A stretch of DNA of 64,000 nucleotides from UMGS1519 sp050951095 (GTDB lineage Bacteria; Actinomycetota; Coriobacteriia; Coriobacteriales; Eggerthellaceae): contig JBMNIQ010000003.1 in the NCBI GenBank assembly GCA_050951095.1, positions 372,001-436,000 of the forward strand, given 5' to 3'. The notes below the pieces were generated by a model that did no database searches, was not told where the DNA came from, and was given only the letters and a program-made list of their open reading frames with translations. This document shows, piece after piece, positions 54,713-62,391 of the stretch (its first letter is position 1; every line of letters starts with the position of its first letter). Made by a program: the position numbers and the translations under genes.

Positions 54713-55213
54713 ATGAAGAGGCATAGCCTGGAAACCCGTCGAAGGGCCGCCGATCTCATCAAGAAGGGGTACAGCTTCAGGGCGATCGCGTCGGAGCTTG
54801 CCGTATCTAGGAACATCGCGCAATACTGGGTCTACACGTACAAGGCGGTGGGCGCGGAGGTGTTCCTGGCGATGGGGTCCAAGCACAGAACGTACGACTA
54901 CGAGACCAAGCTGGCCGCTGCTCGGGACTACGTCGACCTCGGGATGACCAGGCAGGAGGTCATGTCCAGGTACGGCATCGTGGGCGCGACGCAGCTGAAG
55001 AACTGGGCGAGGAGCTACCGCGAGGGAGGGCCGGAGGCCCTGAGGCCGAAGCCGAGGGGGCGCCCGCGCAAGGGCGGCGGCCGGGCGTGCCCGGCGACCC
55101 GCGAACAGGAGCTCGAGGCGGAGAACCGCAGGCTGAGGGCCGAGGTGGCCTACCTAAAAAAATTGAGGGCCCTGGAGGCGGAGAAGCGAGCACCTGGGAG
55201 AAGTGCCAGGTGA
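54713..55213 (+). CDS. IS3-family transposase OrfA
   Basis: The 166-residue protein is basic and has two HTH-like parts: YSFRAIASELAVSRNIAQYWV near residues 21-41 (summarised) and MTRQEVMSRYGIVGATQLKNW, followed by an Arg/Pro/Gly-rich linker and a leucine-zipper-like EQELEAENRRLRAEVAYLKKL, typical of IS150-group OrfA. It binds the inverted repeats. AGGAGG lies upstream of the ATG. The A7 tract in YLKKL enables the -1 shift that makes OrfAB. Confidence 0.92.
   Translation: MKRHSLETRRRAADLIKKGYSFRAIASELAVSRNIAQYWVYTYKAVGAEVFLAMGSKHRTYDYETKLAAARDYVDLGMTRQEVMSRYGIVGATQLKNWARSYREGGPEALRPKPRGRPRKGGGRACPATREQELEAENRRLRAEVAYLKKLRALEAEKRAPGRSAR
55156..55162 (+). promoter_or_regulatory. A7 slippery site for -1 ribosomal frameshift (OrfAB)
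   Basis: Seven A residues read as A-AAA-AAA in the OrfA frame (codons CTA AAA AAA TTG). A -1 slip yields ATT GAG GGC and enters the OrfB frame directly. Confidence 0.85.
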
Positions 55214-56073
55214 TCAGGGAGCTTTCAGGGCAGGGCCACGCGCTCAAGGACCTCCTGGCCGCGTCGGGCCTCCCGGCGTCGACCTACCACTACAACAGGG
55301 AGAAGCCCGCGAAGCCGCCCACGAGGCCCGAGCTGCGGGCGAAGGTCGCCGAGATCTTCGGGAGAACGCCGAACGGGTGCGGCCACCGCCAGATCGCGAT
55401 GTGCCTGCGCGCCGAGGAGGGCGTGCGCATAGCCGACAAGACCGTGCTCAAGATGATGCACGAGATCGGCATCAGCTGCGGCATAAGGCGCGAGACCGAC
55501 TATCACAGGTACAACTCCTACAAGGGCGTGGTCGGGAAGACCTTCGAGAACCTGATCGGACGGGACTTCTCCGCCAGCGGGACGTGGCAGAAGATGGGAA
55601 CCGACGTCACGGAGTTCGCGCAGCCGTGGGGCAAGGCGTACCTCGCGCCGGTGCTGGACTTCTTCAGCGAGGAGGTGGTCGCCTGGTCCGTCTCGCAGCA
55701 CCCGGGCCTGCGGCAGCAGGACGAGATGCTGGATATGCTGATAGCCAGGAAGCCGGAGGGCAAGACCCCCATCCTGACCAGCGACATGGGCTGGCAGTAC
55801 CAGCACGAGCGCTACTGGAAGAGGGTCGAGGAAGCGGGGTTCAGGCAGAGCATGTCGCGCAAGGGCAACTGCCTGGACAACGCGTGCACGGAAGGCCTGT
55901 TCGGCCACATCAAGGACGAGTTCTTCAGGGGCCAGGAATGGCCCGACTTCGAGTCCTTCAAGGCCGACCTCGAAGCATACATCGTTCACTGGAACACGGT
56001 GAGAAGGCAGAAGAGGCTCGAGGGCCTGACCCCCGTGGAATACGGGAATCGGACCCTCGAGACAGCAGCGTAG
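55162..56073 (+). CDS. IS3-family transposase OrfB (DDE, expressed by -1 frameshift)
   Basis: About 303 residues after the slip site form the catalytic part. An HTH_21-like N-terminus (CGHRQIAMCLRAEEGVRIADKTVLKMM, summarised) is followed by the rve integrase core with the acidic triad: Asp in MGTDVTEF, Asp in LTSDMGWQYQH and Glu in DNACTEGLFGHIKDEF. The end is WNTVRRQKRLEGLTPVEY, the usual IS3 C-terminus. A GTG at 55210 could start OrfB alone, but fusion with OrfA through the A7 shift is the expected transposase. Confidence 0.93.
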   Translation: MEGPGGGEASTWEKCQVIRELSGQGHALKDLLAASGLPASTYHYNREKPAKPPTRPELRAKVAEIFGRTPNGCGHRQIAMCLRAEEGVRIADKTVLKMMHEIGISCGIRRETDYHRYNSYKGVVGKTFENLIGRDFSASGTWQKMGTDVTEFAQPWGKAYLAPVLDFFSEEVVAWSVSQHPGLRQQDEMLDMLIARKPEGKTPILTSDMGWQYQHERYWKRVEEAGFRQSMSRKGNCLDNACTEGLFGHIKDEFFRGQEWPDFESFKADLEAYIVHWNTVRRQKRLEGLTPVEYGNRTLETAA

Positions 56074-56253
56074 CTGATAGACTTTACTTATGGGCTCCAA
56101 GAACTGGGGTGCAGTTCATTCCCGCCTCTCGGGGCTTTCTGCATGCAGTGCGGTCGATTTGCGCTTGCACGGGCGGATGCAGCGCGCTCCTATGCTTGCG
56201 TGCGGCGCGCCTGCGTTCGCAAGGGTGCGCTGCATCGCTCTCGCGCGCCTGCG

Positions 56254-57270
56254 CTACAGGCCGTTCACGATGCAGGTGGGCTTTTCGCCGCGCGCCACGC
56301 GGGCCAGGTTGTCCCACATGTGCTCCTGCATGCGGCGCCTGCTGCCGGTGGTGATGCCGGCCACATGCGGCGAGAACAGGATGCGGTCGGCCACCGCGGG
56401 CTCCAGGTTCAGCAGCACGTTGTCAGCCGTCACCGGTTCCGGCGCGACGGTGTCCAGGCCGGCGCCCGCCAGCTTGCCCGACCGCAAGGCGTCAGCCAGG
56501 TCCTGGTTGACCACCAGGTCGCCGCGGGCGGTGTTGATCAGGTAGGCCCCGTCCTTCATCTGGGCGAAGAAGGCGGCATCGGCCATGTTCGCGGTGTCTT
56601 CGGTTACGGCCGTATGCAGGCTGACGATGTTGCAGGTGCCCAGCAGCTGGGGCAGCGTGCGCCATTCCACGTGCAGCTCCTGCTCCAATGCGGGCGTCTT
56701 ACGCCGGCGTCCGGTGTAGAGCACGCGCGTGCCGAAGGCATGCAGGCGCGCTGCCAGCGCCTGGCCGCTGTTGCCCAGGCCGATGATGCCCACCGTGCAG
56801 TCCGCCAAGTCGGTGATGCCGTTTGCGAAGCCCTCCGCCTTCGCCTGGAACTGCCGGCCCTCGCGGACGGCCGCATCCCAGGCGCGCACATGGCGCAGCA
56901 GCCCCAGCATCAGCAGTATGGCCTGCTCGGCAACCGCGTGCGCGTTGCCCCCGGCGTTGTTGCATACGGGTATGCCGCGTTCAGCTGCGGCTTCGCAGTC
57001 GACCCCGTTGTAGCCCACGCCCTCCGTGTTGATGAGCTTCAGGTTCGGCAGACCCTGTATCAGCGCGCGGGGGACGGTGGCCACGGAGTCCGCGAACAGG
57101 ATGTCCGCATCGGGCGCGGCCGCAAGCGCCTGTTCGGCAGTGGCGGTGGGTCCCACGAACACCATGTCGTCGGTATCCAGATAGGTGTTGCCCAAGGGGT
57201 GCGGAACGTAGTTCTCGCGGTTCGCCAGCACCAGGATGGTGAAGCGCTTGCTGGGTGCGGTCTGGGTCAT
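56254..57270 (-). CDS. D-isomer-specific 2-hydroxyacid dehydrogenase
   Basis: The 338-residue protein has the NAD-binding motif GIIGLGNSGQALA near residue 165, catalytic Arg in LINTARGDLVV and the catalytic His in FSPHVAGIT. GVGYNGVDCEAAAERGIPVCNN is the typical first-domain signature. It reduces a 2-oxoacid to a D-2-hydroxyacid or the reverse (substrate unknown). The ATG overlaps the stop of the upstream YczE-kinase fusion by ATGA, so they are translated together. Confidence 0.93.
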   Translation of the reverse strand: MTQTAPSKRFTILVLANRENYVPHPLGNTYLDTDDMVFVGPTATAEQALAAAPDADILFADSVATVPRALIQGLPNLKLINTEGVGYNGVDCEAAAERGIPVCNNAGGNAHAVAEQAILLMLGLLRHVRAWDAAVREGRQFQAKAEGFANGITDLADCTVGIIGLGNSGQALAARLHAFGTRVLYTGRRRKTPALEQELHVEWRTLPQLLGTCNIVSLHTAVTEDTANMADAAFFAQMKDGAYLINTARGDLVVNQDLADALRSGKLAGAGLDTVAPEPVTADNVLLNLEPAVADRILFSPHVAGITTGSRRRMQEHMWDNLARVARGEKPTCIVNGL

Positions 57271-58655
57271 TGTGCAGCCTCCTCTTCGGCAACGGGGGTA
57301 GTATTCGCGGCGGCATCGCGCGCGGCAGCGGCCAGGCGCGCCAGCATCCTACCGGTCTGCTGGATGCCGTACCTGCCGGTATTCACGGATGCGTCGTAGT
57401 TGCGCACATCGCCCCATTCGCGATGCGCGAAGTAGCGGCAATGCTCGGCGCGGTCGTGGTCCACCTTCTGGATCTTCGCCTTCGCGGCGGATTCCGACAG
57501 GTGCTCGCGCGCCATGACGTGGGCGATCTTCTCGGGCATGTTGGCGCGGATGAACAGGTCCAACCGGTTCTGGTGGTCGCGCAGGATATAGTTTGAAAGG
57601 CGTCCCACGATCACGCAGCTGCCCTGGGCGGCCAGTCGTTTGATCACGCGCTGTTCGGCATGGTAGAGCTGCTCGACCTTCGGCATCTCGGAATCGGGTA
57701 CGGCGCCGGCGTAGAAGCGGTAGAACGCCTCGCGCGCCGAGCTGTTGATGCGCTGGTCGTTATCCTGCACGTAGGAGGGGTCGAAGCCCTCCTCGGCGGC
57801 CAGTCGGTTGATGATCTCGGAGTCGTAGAACGGCACGTCCAGCGTATCGGCGATCATGCGGCCGATCTCGCGGCCGCCGCTGCCGTATTCGCGGCTGATG
57901 GTGACCACGAAGTTGTCCGCGGGCACCGGAGTCTGCGCCTTCGCCGCCTGATCCTGCGCGCGGTTGTTCGGCAGCAACGCGTATTCGAAGCCCTTCAAGT
58001 GCTTGCTGTACCATCCCACCACGGTGCCGGTGAACAGCGCCGCGCAGATGGTTCCCTCGCGCACGGTGATGAGCTGCCCCCAGAAGGCCAAGCACATGAT
58101 GATGGCGATGACGGCCATGGTGGAGTCCGAGATGACGCGGATCACGGCGAATTCCTTGCCGGTGACCTGCGAGATGGTGCGGGCGAACCCGTCGCCGGCC
58201 ATGACGCCCACGCGGCTGATCAGCGTCAGGTAGGCGCCCAGCGCCAGGATGGGCACGCTGACCAGCATGGTCAGGAAGCACTGCCAGTACACGTCGGGGT
58301 TGTAGTTCGTCAGGATCCACATGGACAGGTCCACGATGGAGCCGAACACGGTGGCGAATATCAGTTGCTGGACGATGTCGAACCAATCGGTCTTTCCGCG
58401 GAGCATGACGGCCTGGGCCAGGGCGAGCGCCATGTTGAACAGGGCCACCCAGGTGCCGTAGGTAAGCTGGGTCAGGACCAGCGACAGGGTATAGGGAATG
58501 ACGGAGATGGCGGAGGTGCCCGTGCCCGATTTCGTGAACAGGGCCACGCCGAAGGAGATGCAGAAGATGCCCAGGAAGCAGATCAGGTAGCGCTTTATCC
58601 GCTCGCCCCAGGGCATGTCGCCTCGCTTGCCGTTCCGTGACCGTTCGTCGGGCAT
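57267..58655 (-). CDS. YczE/YitT-like membrane protein fused to a cytidylate-kinase-like domain
   Basis: The 462-residue fusion has two parts. Residues 15-215 contain five to six membrane helices with ALFTKSGTGTSAISVIPYTLS, typical of the YczE/DUF6198 group. From about residue 245, FVVTISREYGSGGREIGRMIADTLDVPFYDSEII (summarised) begins a cytidylate kinase-like domain (PF13189) with its nucleotide-binding loop SGGREIG, and CVIVGRLSNYILRDH follows. Its phosphoryl acceptor is unknown. AAGGAG precedes the ATG at 58655. The stop overlaps the 2-hydroxyacid dehydrogenase start, so a shared pathway is likely. Confidence 0.9.
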   Translation of the reverse strand: MPDERSRNGKRGDMPWGERIKRYLICFLGIFCISFGVALFTKSGTGTSAISVIPYTLSLVLTQLTYGTWVALFNMALALAQAVMLRGKTDWFDIVQQLIFATVFGSIVDLSMWILTNYNPDVYWQCFLTMLVSVPILALGAYLTLISRVGVMAGDGFARTISQVTGKEFAVIRVISDSTMAVIAIIMCLAFWGQLITVREGTICAALFTGTVVGWYSKHLKGFEYALLPNNRAQDQAAKAQTPVPADNFVVTISREYGSGGREIGRMIADTLDVPFYDSEIINRLAAEEGFDPSYVQDNDQRINSSAREAFYRFYAGAVPDSEMPKVEQLYHAEQRVIKRLAAQGSCVIVGRLSNYILRDHQNRLDLFIRANMPEKIAHVMAREHLSESAAKAKIQKVDHDRAEHCRYFAHREWGDVRNYDASVNTGRYGIQQTGRMLARLAAAARDAAANTTPVAEEEAAQ

Positions 58656-58837
58656 AGGGTCTCCTTCCTGCTGGCGGGATGCCGGGCATATCGTCTGAGT
58701 TCGGGGCGGGGAATCAGGTAGCTGCAGGGACCCCGATCAAGGTTCCCCGCAGCTTGTCCGCCAAGGTTCTAGGATAGTACGAAACGTGCCGTGAACAGCG
58801 GATATCCACGTATTCGCTTTGTTTTCCCGCCGGCAGG

Positions 58838-59164
58838 TCAGAATACCAGCTGGACCAGCAGCATGTAGCAGACGGTGCCGCCGGCGATGGCGACCAGCAT
58901 CTGCCGCTTCCACAGGTACAGGGCGCCGGTGACGGCGATGCCGATTGCCTCGGGGATGCCGTGCGATCCGCTGAGCAGCGACACGTCCTTCAGGCAGTAG
59001 ACCACCAGCAGCGCGAAGATGGCCAGGGGCAGCACGCGCCCCAGATACTCGATGCTTGCGGGCATGGGCCGGTTCTCGTTGAACACGGCGAACGGCAGAA
59101 AGCGCGTCAGGATGGTGGCCAGCGCGCACAGCCCGATGGTGATTGCCTGCTGTACCAGCGTCAT
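58838..59164 (-). CDS. azlD: AzlD-family branched-chain amino-acid export subunit
   Basis: The 108-residue protein has four membrane segments, the full AzlD size. TILTRFLPFAVFN near residue 17 and the YLGRVLPLAIFALLVVYCLKD helix are typical. It works with AzlC to export branched-chain amino acids. The ATG overlaps the azlC stop by ATGA, which gives translational coupling. Confidence 0.93.
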   Translation of the reverse strand: MTLVQQAITIGLCALATILTRFLPFAVFNENRPMPASIEYLGRVLPLAIFALLVVYCLKDVSLLSGSHGIPEAIGIAVTGALYLWKRQMLVAIAGGTVCYMLLVQLVF

Positions 59165-59895
59165 GAGAGGGTCTCCTTTCTTTCTCTCAAGCTGCGATCC
59201 GGGGTTTTCGGGCGCATCCACAGCAGCAGCGCCGACATGGCAACCAGGGCGGGGATCATGAAGTTGTCCGGGCCGAATGCCAACAGGCAGATGATGGCGC
59301 ACCCGAAGCCCACGTAGGCCGGGCGCTTGTAGCCCTGCTTCAGCCATTCGTCCAGGAAGATGACCGTGAACAGCGCCGTCATGACAAACGAAAGGCCTTC
59401 GGTGGGGAAGGGGATGGCCATGCCCGCCAGTCCGCCCAACGTGGACCCGCCGACCCAATACAGCTGGTTCAGCCAGGTCACGAACAGCATGAACCAGCCT
59501 CTGTCCACGCCCTCCGGAACGTGGGCGCGGTAGTTGATGGCGAAGGATTCGTCGCACATGCCGAAGATGAGGAACGGCTTCTTCCAGCCGGTGTCCTTGT
59601 AGATGTCCAGCATCGAAAGGCCGTAGAACAGATGGCGGGCTTGAACCGCGAACGCCACCAGGAAGCAGGACAGCGGGTTGTAGGCCGAGCACAGCATACC
59701 CACGATCAGGAATTCCAGCGATCCGCCGAACACGACCGCTGCGGTGATGGTGCTGTAGTACCAGGGGAATCCGGAGGCGGTCATGTACACGCCGTACGTC
59801 AGTCCCAGGAAAGCGAACCCGGTCATGATGGGAATGGTCTCCACGAAGGCGGCGCGGAATGCCTTGAGCTTCGCATTGCCCGCGTTGCTGCTCAT
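59161..59895 (-). CDS. azlC: AzlC-family branched-chain amino-acid export subunit
   Basis: The 244-residue protein has seven to eight membrane segments. FVETIPIMTGFAFLGLTYG at the start, then FGGSLEFLIVGML, VQARHLFYGLSML and FGMCDESFAINY are AzlC signatures. With AzlD it exports leucine-type amino acids and analogues. AAAGGAG precedes the ATG at 59895. It is divergent from the XRE-cupin regulator, the likely controller, and has a TTGTCT/TATACA promoter at 59951-59979. Confidence 0.95.
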   Translation of the reverse strand: MSSNAGNAKLKAFRAAFVETIPIMTGFAFLGLTYGVYMTASGFPWYYSTITAAVVFGGSLEFLIVGMLCSAYNPLSCFLVAFAVQARHLFYGLSMLDIYKDTGWKKPFLIFGMCDESFAINYRAHVPEGVDRGWFMLFVTWLNQLYWVGGSTLGGLAGMAIPFPTEGLSFVMTALFTVIFLDEWLKQGYKRPAYVGFGCAIICLLAFGPDNFMIPALVAMSALLLWMRPKTPDRSLRERKETLS

Positions 59896-59921
59896 GATGT
59901 TGCGCTCCTTTCGGCTATCTG

Positions 59922-59935
59922 TTAAATATATTTAA
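59922..59935. promoter_or_regulatory. Perfect 14-bp palindrome in the azlC leader
   Basis: TTAAATATATTTAA is fully self-complementary and lies between the azlC promoter and its ribosome site, in an A+T-rich island, which suggests an operator for the divergent XRE regulator. Confidence 0.5.
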
Positions 59936-59950
59936 TGTTCGTACAGTGAT

Positions 59951-59979
59951 TGTATAAACTAAAACGTACGATTAGACAA
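59951..59979 (-). promoter_or_regulatory. Promoter of azlCD
   Basis: On the minus strand TTGTCT (59974-59979) and TATACA (59951-59956) are 17 bases apart. CGTACG-type palindromes flank the boxes (CGTAC near 59938 and CGTACG at 59965-59970), consistent with control by the divergently encoded regulator. Confidence 0.7.
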
Positions 59980-60047
59980 TATCTTTTACGGATTCTTTTT
60001 TCACTCATGCCTTGAACGGCAGTTGATCGCTGCAACGGAGGACGGCT

Positions 60048-60599
60048 ATGGAAGTCAACCAGATCATCGGGGAGAACGTGAAGCGCCTGCGCACGGAGCG
60101 CAACCTGAGCCTGGGAAAGCTGGCCGATGCCTGCGGCGTGAGCAAGGTGATGATTTCGCAGATTGAGAAGGGCGGGGCGAATCCCACCATCAATACGCTG
60201 TGGAAGATCGCCGGGGGCCTGGGCGTGACCTATTCCGCGCTGTTGGAGGAGAAGGAGCCCGAAACGCAGGTCGTGCGCTATAGCGAGGCGGCCATGCAGG
60301 CCGACGAGGACGGCGGGTATCGCCTGCTGTGCTATTTCCCCAGCACGCCGTCGCGCGATTTCGAGCTGTTCCAATGCGAGCTGGATGCCGGCTGCACGCA
60401 CGTGACGGATGGCCATCCTTCGCATTCGCGCGAATTCGTGCTGGTCACGCGCGGGACGCTGGATATTGCTATCGGTCAGGAGCGCTATTCGCTGCAAGCG
60501 GGAGACTGCGCCGGGTTCGATGCGACGCAGCGGCACGAGTATGCGAACACGACCGGGGAAACGACGGTATTCACCTGCATCAACCATTATCCGGCATAG
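60048..60599 (+). CDS. XRE-family regulator with cupin sensor domain
   Basis: The 183-residue protein has an N-terminal HTH_3 (residues 7-62: LSLGKLADACGVSKVMISQIEKGGANPTINTLWKIAGGLG, summarised) and a C-terminal cupin_2 domain (residues 105-180; EFVLVTRGTLDIAIG, YSLQAGDCAGFDATQRHEY). Cupin-XRE regulators sense small ligands, often amino acids or metals. GGAGGACGG precedes the ATG. Its divergent position suggests that it regulates azlCD and itself. Confidence 0.95.
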   Translation: MEVNQIIGENVKRLRTERNLSLGKLADACGVSKVMISQIEKGGANPTINTLWKIAGGLGVTYSALLEEKEPETQVVRYSEAAMQADEDGGYRLLCYFPSTPSRDFELFQCELDAGCTHVTDGHPSHSREFVLVTRGTLDIAIGQERYSLQAGDCAGFDATQRHEYANTTGETTVFTCINHYPA

Positions 60600-60888
60600 C
60601 AGGGGTGCGAAGGGGTGCGCGCGGCCATGTGACGCGCGCGGTATGCGCGGAAGGCATGCTGCCTTGATCGCTGCGTTTCCTGCGTGGTCATTCCATATAG
60701 AAACATTCTTGAAACCACCGTGCCGGGAGGCGGGGTGTAGCATCACGGATGCAAAAACGTGCGACAGCGAACCGAAAGCGTCCGATGGAACCGAGGGCCG
60801 AGGCCTTCTGCCGACATCGGGTCAGATGCGCGTGTCGCCAGTACCGAACTCCAAGGCATTTCAGAGGCGATAGCTTACGTCGATTCAT

Positions 60889-62328
60889 ATGGTAGCCAAT
60901 CCGCACGGGCGCCCCGCCACCCGTTCGCGGAAGCATGAGATAGATATGCTCCACGGCCCCCTGCTGGGCAAGATCATGGCATTCGCATTGCCGCTGGCGG
61001 TGACCAGCGTGCTGCAGCAGCTGTTCAACTCCGTGGACTCCGCCGTGGCCGGACAGCTGGTCAGCAATAACGCGCTGGCCGGCATCGGCGCCACGGGCCC
61101 GCTGATCAACCTGCTGGTCAGCCTGTTCGTGGGCCTTTCCGTGGGCGCGAACGTGGTCGTGGCATCGGGCATCGCGCTGAAGGAGCAGCAGAAGCTGGAC
61201 GATGCAGTCCATACCGTCATGGCGGTGGCCATCGCCAGCGGCGTGGTGCTGGTGGTGCTGGGCTTCTTCGTGTCCGAGCCTGCGTTGCGCCTGATCTCCA
61301 CGCCGGACAGCATCATCGGCATCGGCACCGTGTACCTGCAGGTGTATTTCTGCAGCATGCCCTTCATGATGCTGTACAACTTCGGGTCGGCCATCCTGCG
61401 CAGCAAGGGCGACTCCCAGCGCCCGCTGTACGCGCTGGCCGTGGCCTGCTTCCTGAATTTCGCGCTGGACCTGCTGTTCGTCAGCGTCTTCCATTGGGAC
61501 GTGGTGGGCATTGCGCTGGGCACCGTGCTGTCCTACGCGGTGGCCGCGGTCATCGTGGTCTACCTGCTCATGCATGAGGAAGGGGCGCTGCGCTTCAAGC
61601 CGCGCGGCCTGCGCGTGGTGCGCGAGCCGCTGATGGTAGTGCTGAAGATCGGCGTTCCCGCCGGCGTGCAGGGCGCGGTGTTCGCCATCTCGAACCTGAC
61701 CATCCAGGGCGCCATCAACGGATTCGGCGCCGAGGCCATCGCCGGTTCGGCCGCCGGCATCAACTACGAATGCTTCACGTACTTTGTCACGGCATCGTTT
61801 GCGCAGGCGGCGGTGACCTTCACCAGTCAGAACTACGCAGCGCGCAACATGCAGCGCTGCCGGCGCATCTGGTGGATGTGCATGGCGTGCAGCTTCGCCC
61901 TGGATATCTGCGTGAGCGCGGTGTTCGTGGCGTTCGGCCAGTTCTGGCTGGGCCTGTTCACGGGCAACGCAGCCGCCATCTCGTTCGGCATGATCCGCAT
62001 GTGGAACGTGGAGCTGCTTGAGTGCCTGCCTTCGACCTACGAGATCTCCGCCGGTTCGCTGCGCGGCATGCAATGGTCCACCCTGCCGGCGATCATCACC
62101 ATCTTCGGCACGTGCATTCTGCGCGTGCTGTGGGTGTTCTTCGTGTTTCCGCTGGTGGGCACCTACGAAATGCTGATCTACATCTTCCCCATTACCTGGA
62201 TAGTCACCGGCGTTGCCATGATCATCGCGTACCTGTTGGTGCGCAACCGCCTGGAGAAGAAGGAAGACGATCTGCGCAAGAAGTACCCGGTGAAGGACGA
62301 GGCCGACAGCTGGGCGAAGGCCGCGTAG
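60889..62328 (+). CDS. MATE-family efflux transporter
   Basis: The 479-residue protein has twelve membrane segments in two halves. LPLAVTSVLQQLFNSVDSAVAGQLVSNNAL near the start is the NorM/MepA type, with GIGATGPLINLLVSLFVGLSVGANV next. It exports cationic drugs or metabolites using Na+ or H+. No strong ribosome site precedes ATG 60889, and an ATG at 60946 is possible too. The 289-base leader upstream is G+C-rich and could be structured. A LysR gene follows convergently. Confidence 0.92.
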   Translation: MVANPHGRPATRSRKHEIDMLHGPLLGKIMAFALPLAVTSVLQQLFNSVDSAVAGQLVSNNALAGIGATGPLINLLVSLFVGLSVGANVVVASGIALKEQQKLDDAVHTVMAVAIASGVVLVVLGFFVSEPALRLISTPDSIIGIGTVYLQVYFCSMPFMMLYNFGSAILRSKGDSQRPLYALAVACFLNFALDLLFVSVFHWDVVGIALGTVLSYAVAAVIVVYLLMHEEGALRFKPRGLRVVREPLMVVLKIGVPAGVQGAVFAISNLTIQGAINGFGAEAIAGSAAGINYECFTYFVTASFAQAAVTFTSQNYAARNMQRCRRIWWMCMACSFALDICVSAVFVAFGQFWLGLFTGNAAAISFGMIRMWNVELLECLPSTYEISAGSLRGMQWSTLPAIITIFGTCILRVLWVFFVFPLVGTYEMLIYIFPITWIVTGVAMIIAYLLVRNRLEKKEDDLRKKYPVKDEADSWAKAA

Positions 62329-62391
62329 GGACCGACGTCCGCGTGCGGGGGACGGCACTCGCTGCGTCCCTCTTGGATTTTCGCGGGCAGG

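Larger units (their letters stand above)
54650..56118 (+). mobile_element. IS3-family (IS150-like) insertion sequence, complete
   Basis: Terminal inverted repeats of 23 bases match at 20 positions (left 54650-54672, right 56096-56118) and give the family's TG...CA ends. A 3-base direct repeat TTC flanks the element (54647-54649 and 56119-56121). Inside are orfA and orfB in -1 relation with an A7 slippery run. Arg codons AGG/AGA are frequent, unlike the neighbouring host genes that use CGC, which supports an external origin. Both ORFs are intact, so it may be active. Confidence 0.92.
54631..56139 (+). terminator. Nitroreductase-gene terminator interrupted by IS insertion
   Basis: GAAAGCCCCGAGAGG (54631-54645) and CCTCTCGGGGCTTTC (56125-56139) are 15-bp perfect inverted arms on opposite sides of the IS3 element. 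If the IS and one TTC copy are removed, they form one hairpin with a 7-base loop (ATTCCCG), a normal terminator stem just after the nitroreductase gene. Confidence 0.85.

Noticed and set aside
62345..62391. GGGACG...CGTCCC stem between the MATE and LysR genes as a terminator
   Set aside because: The stem is only 6 bp and no convincing T-run follows, so it was not listed.
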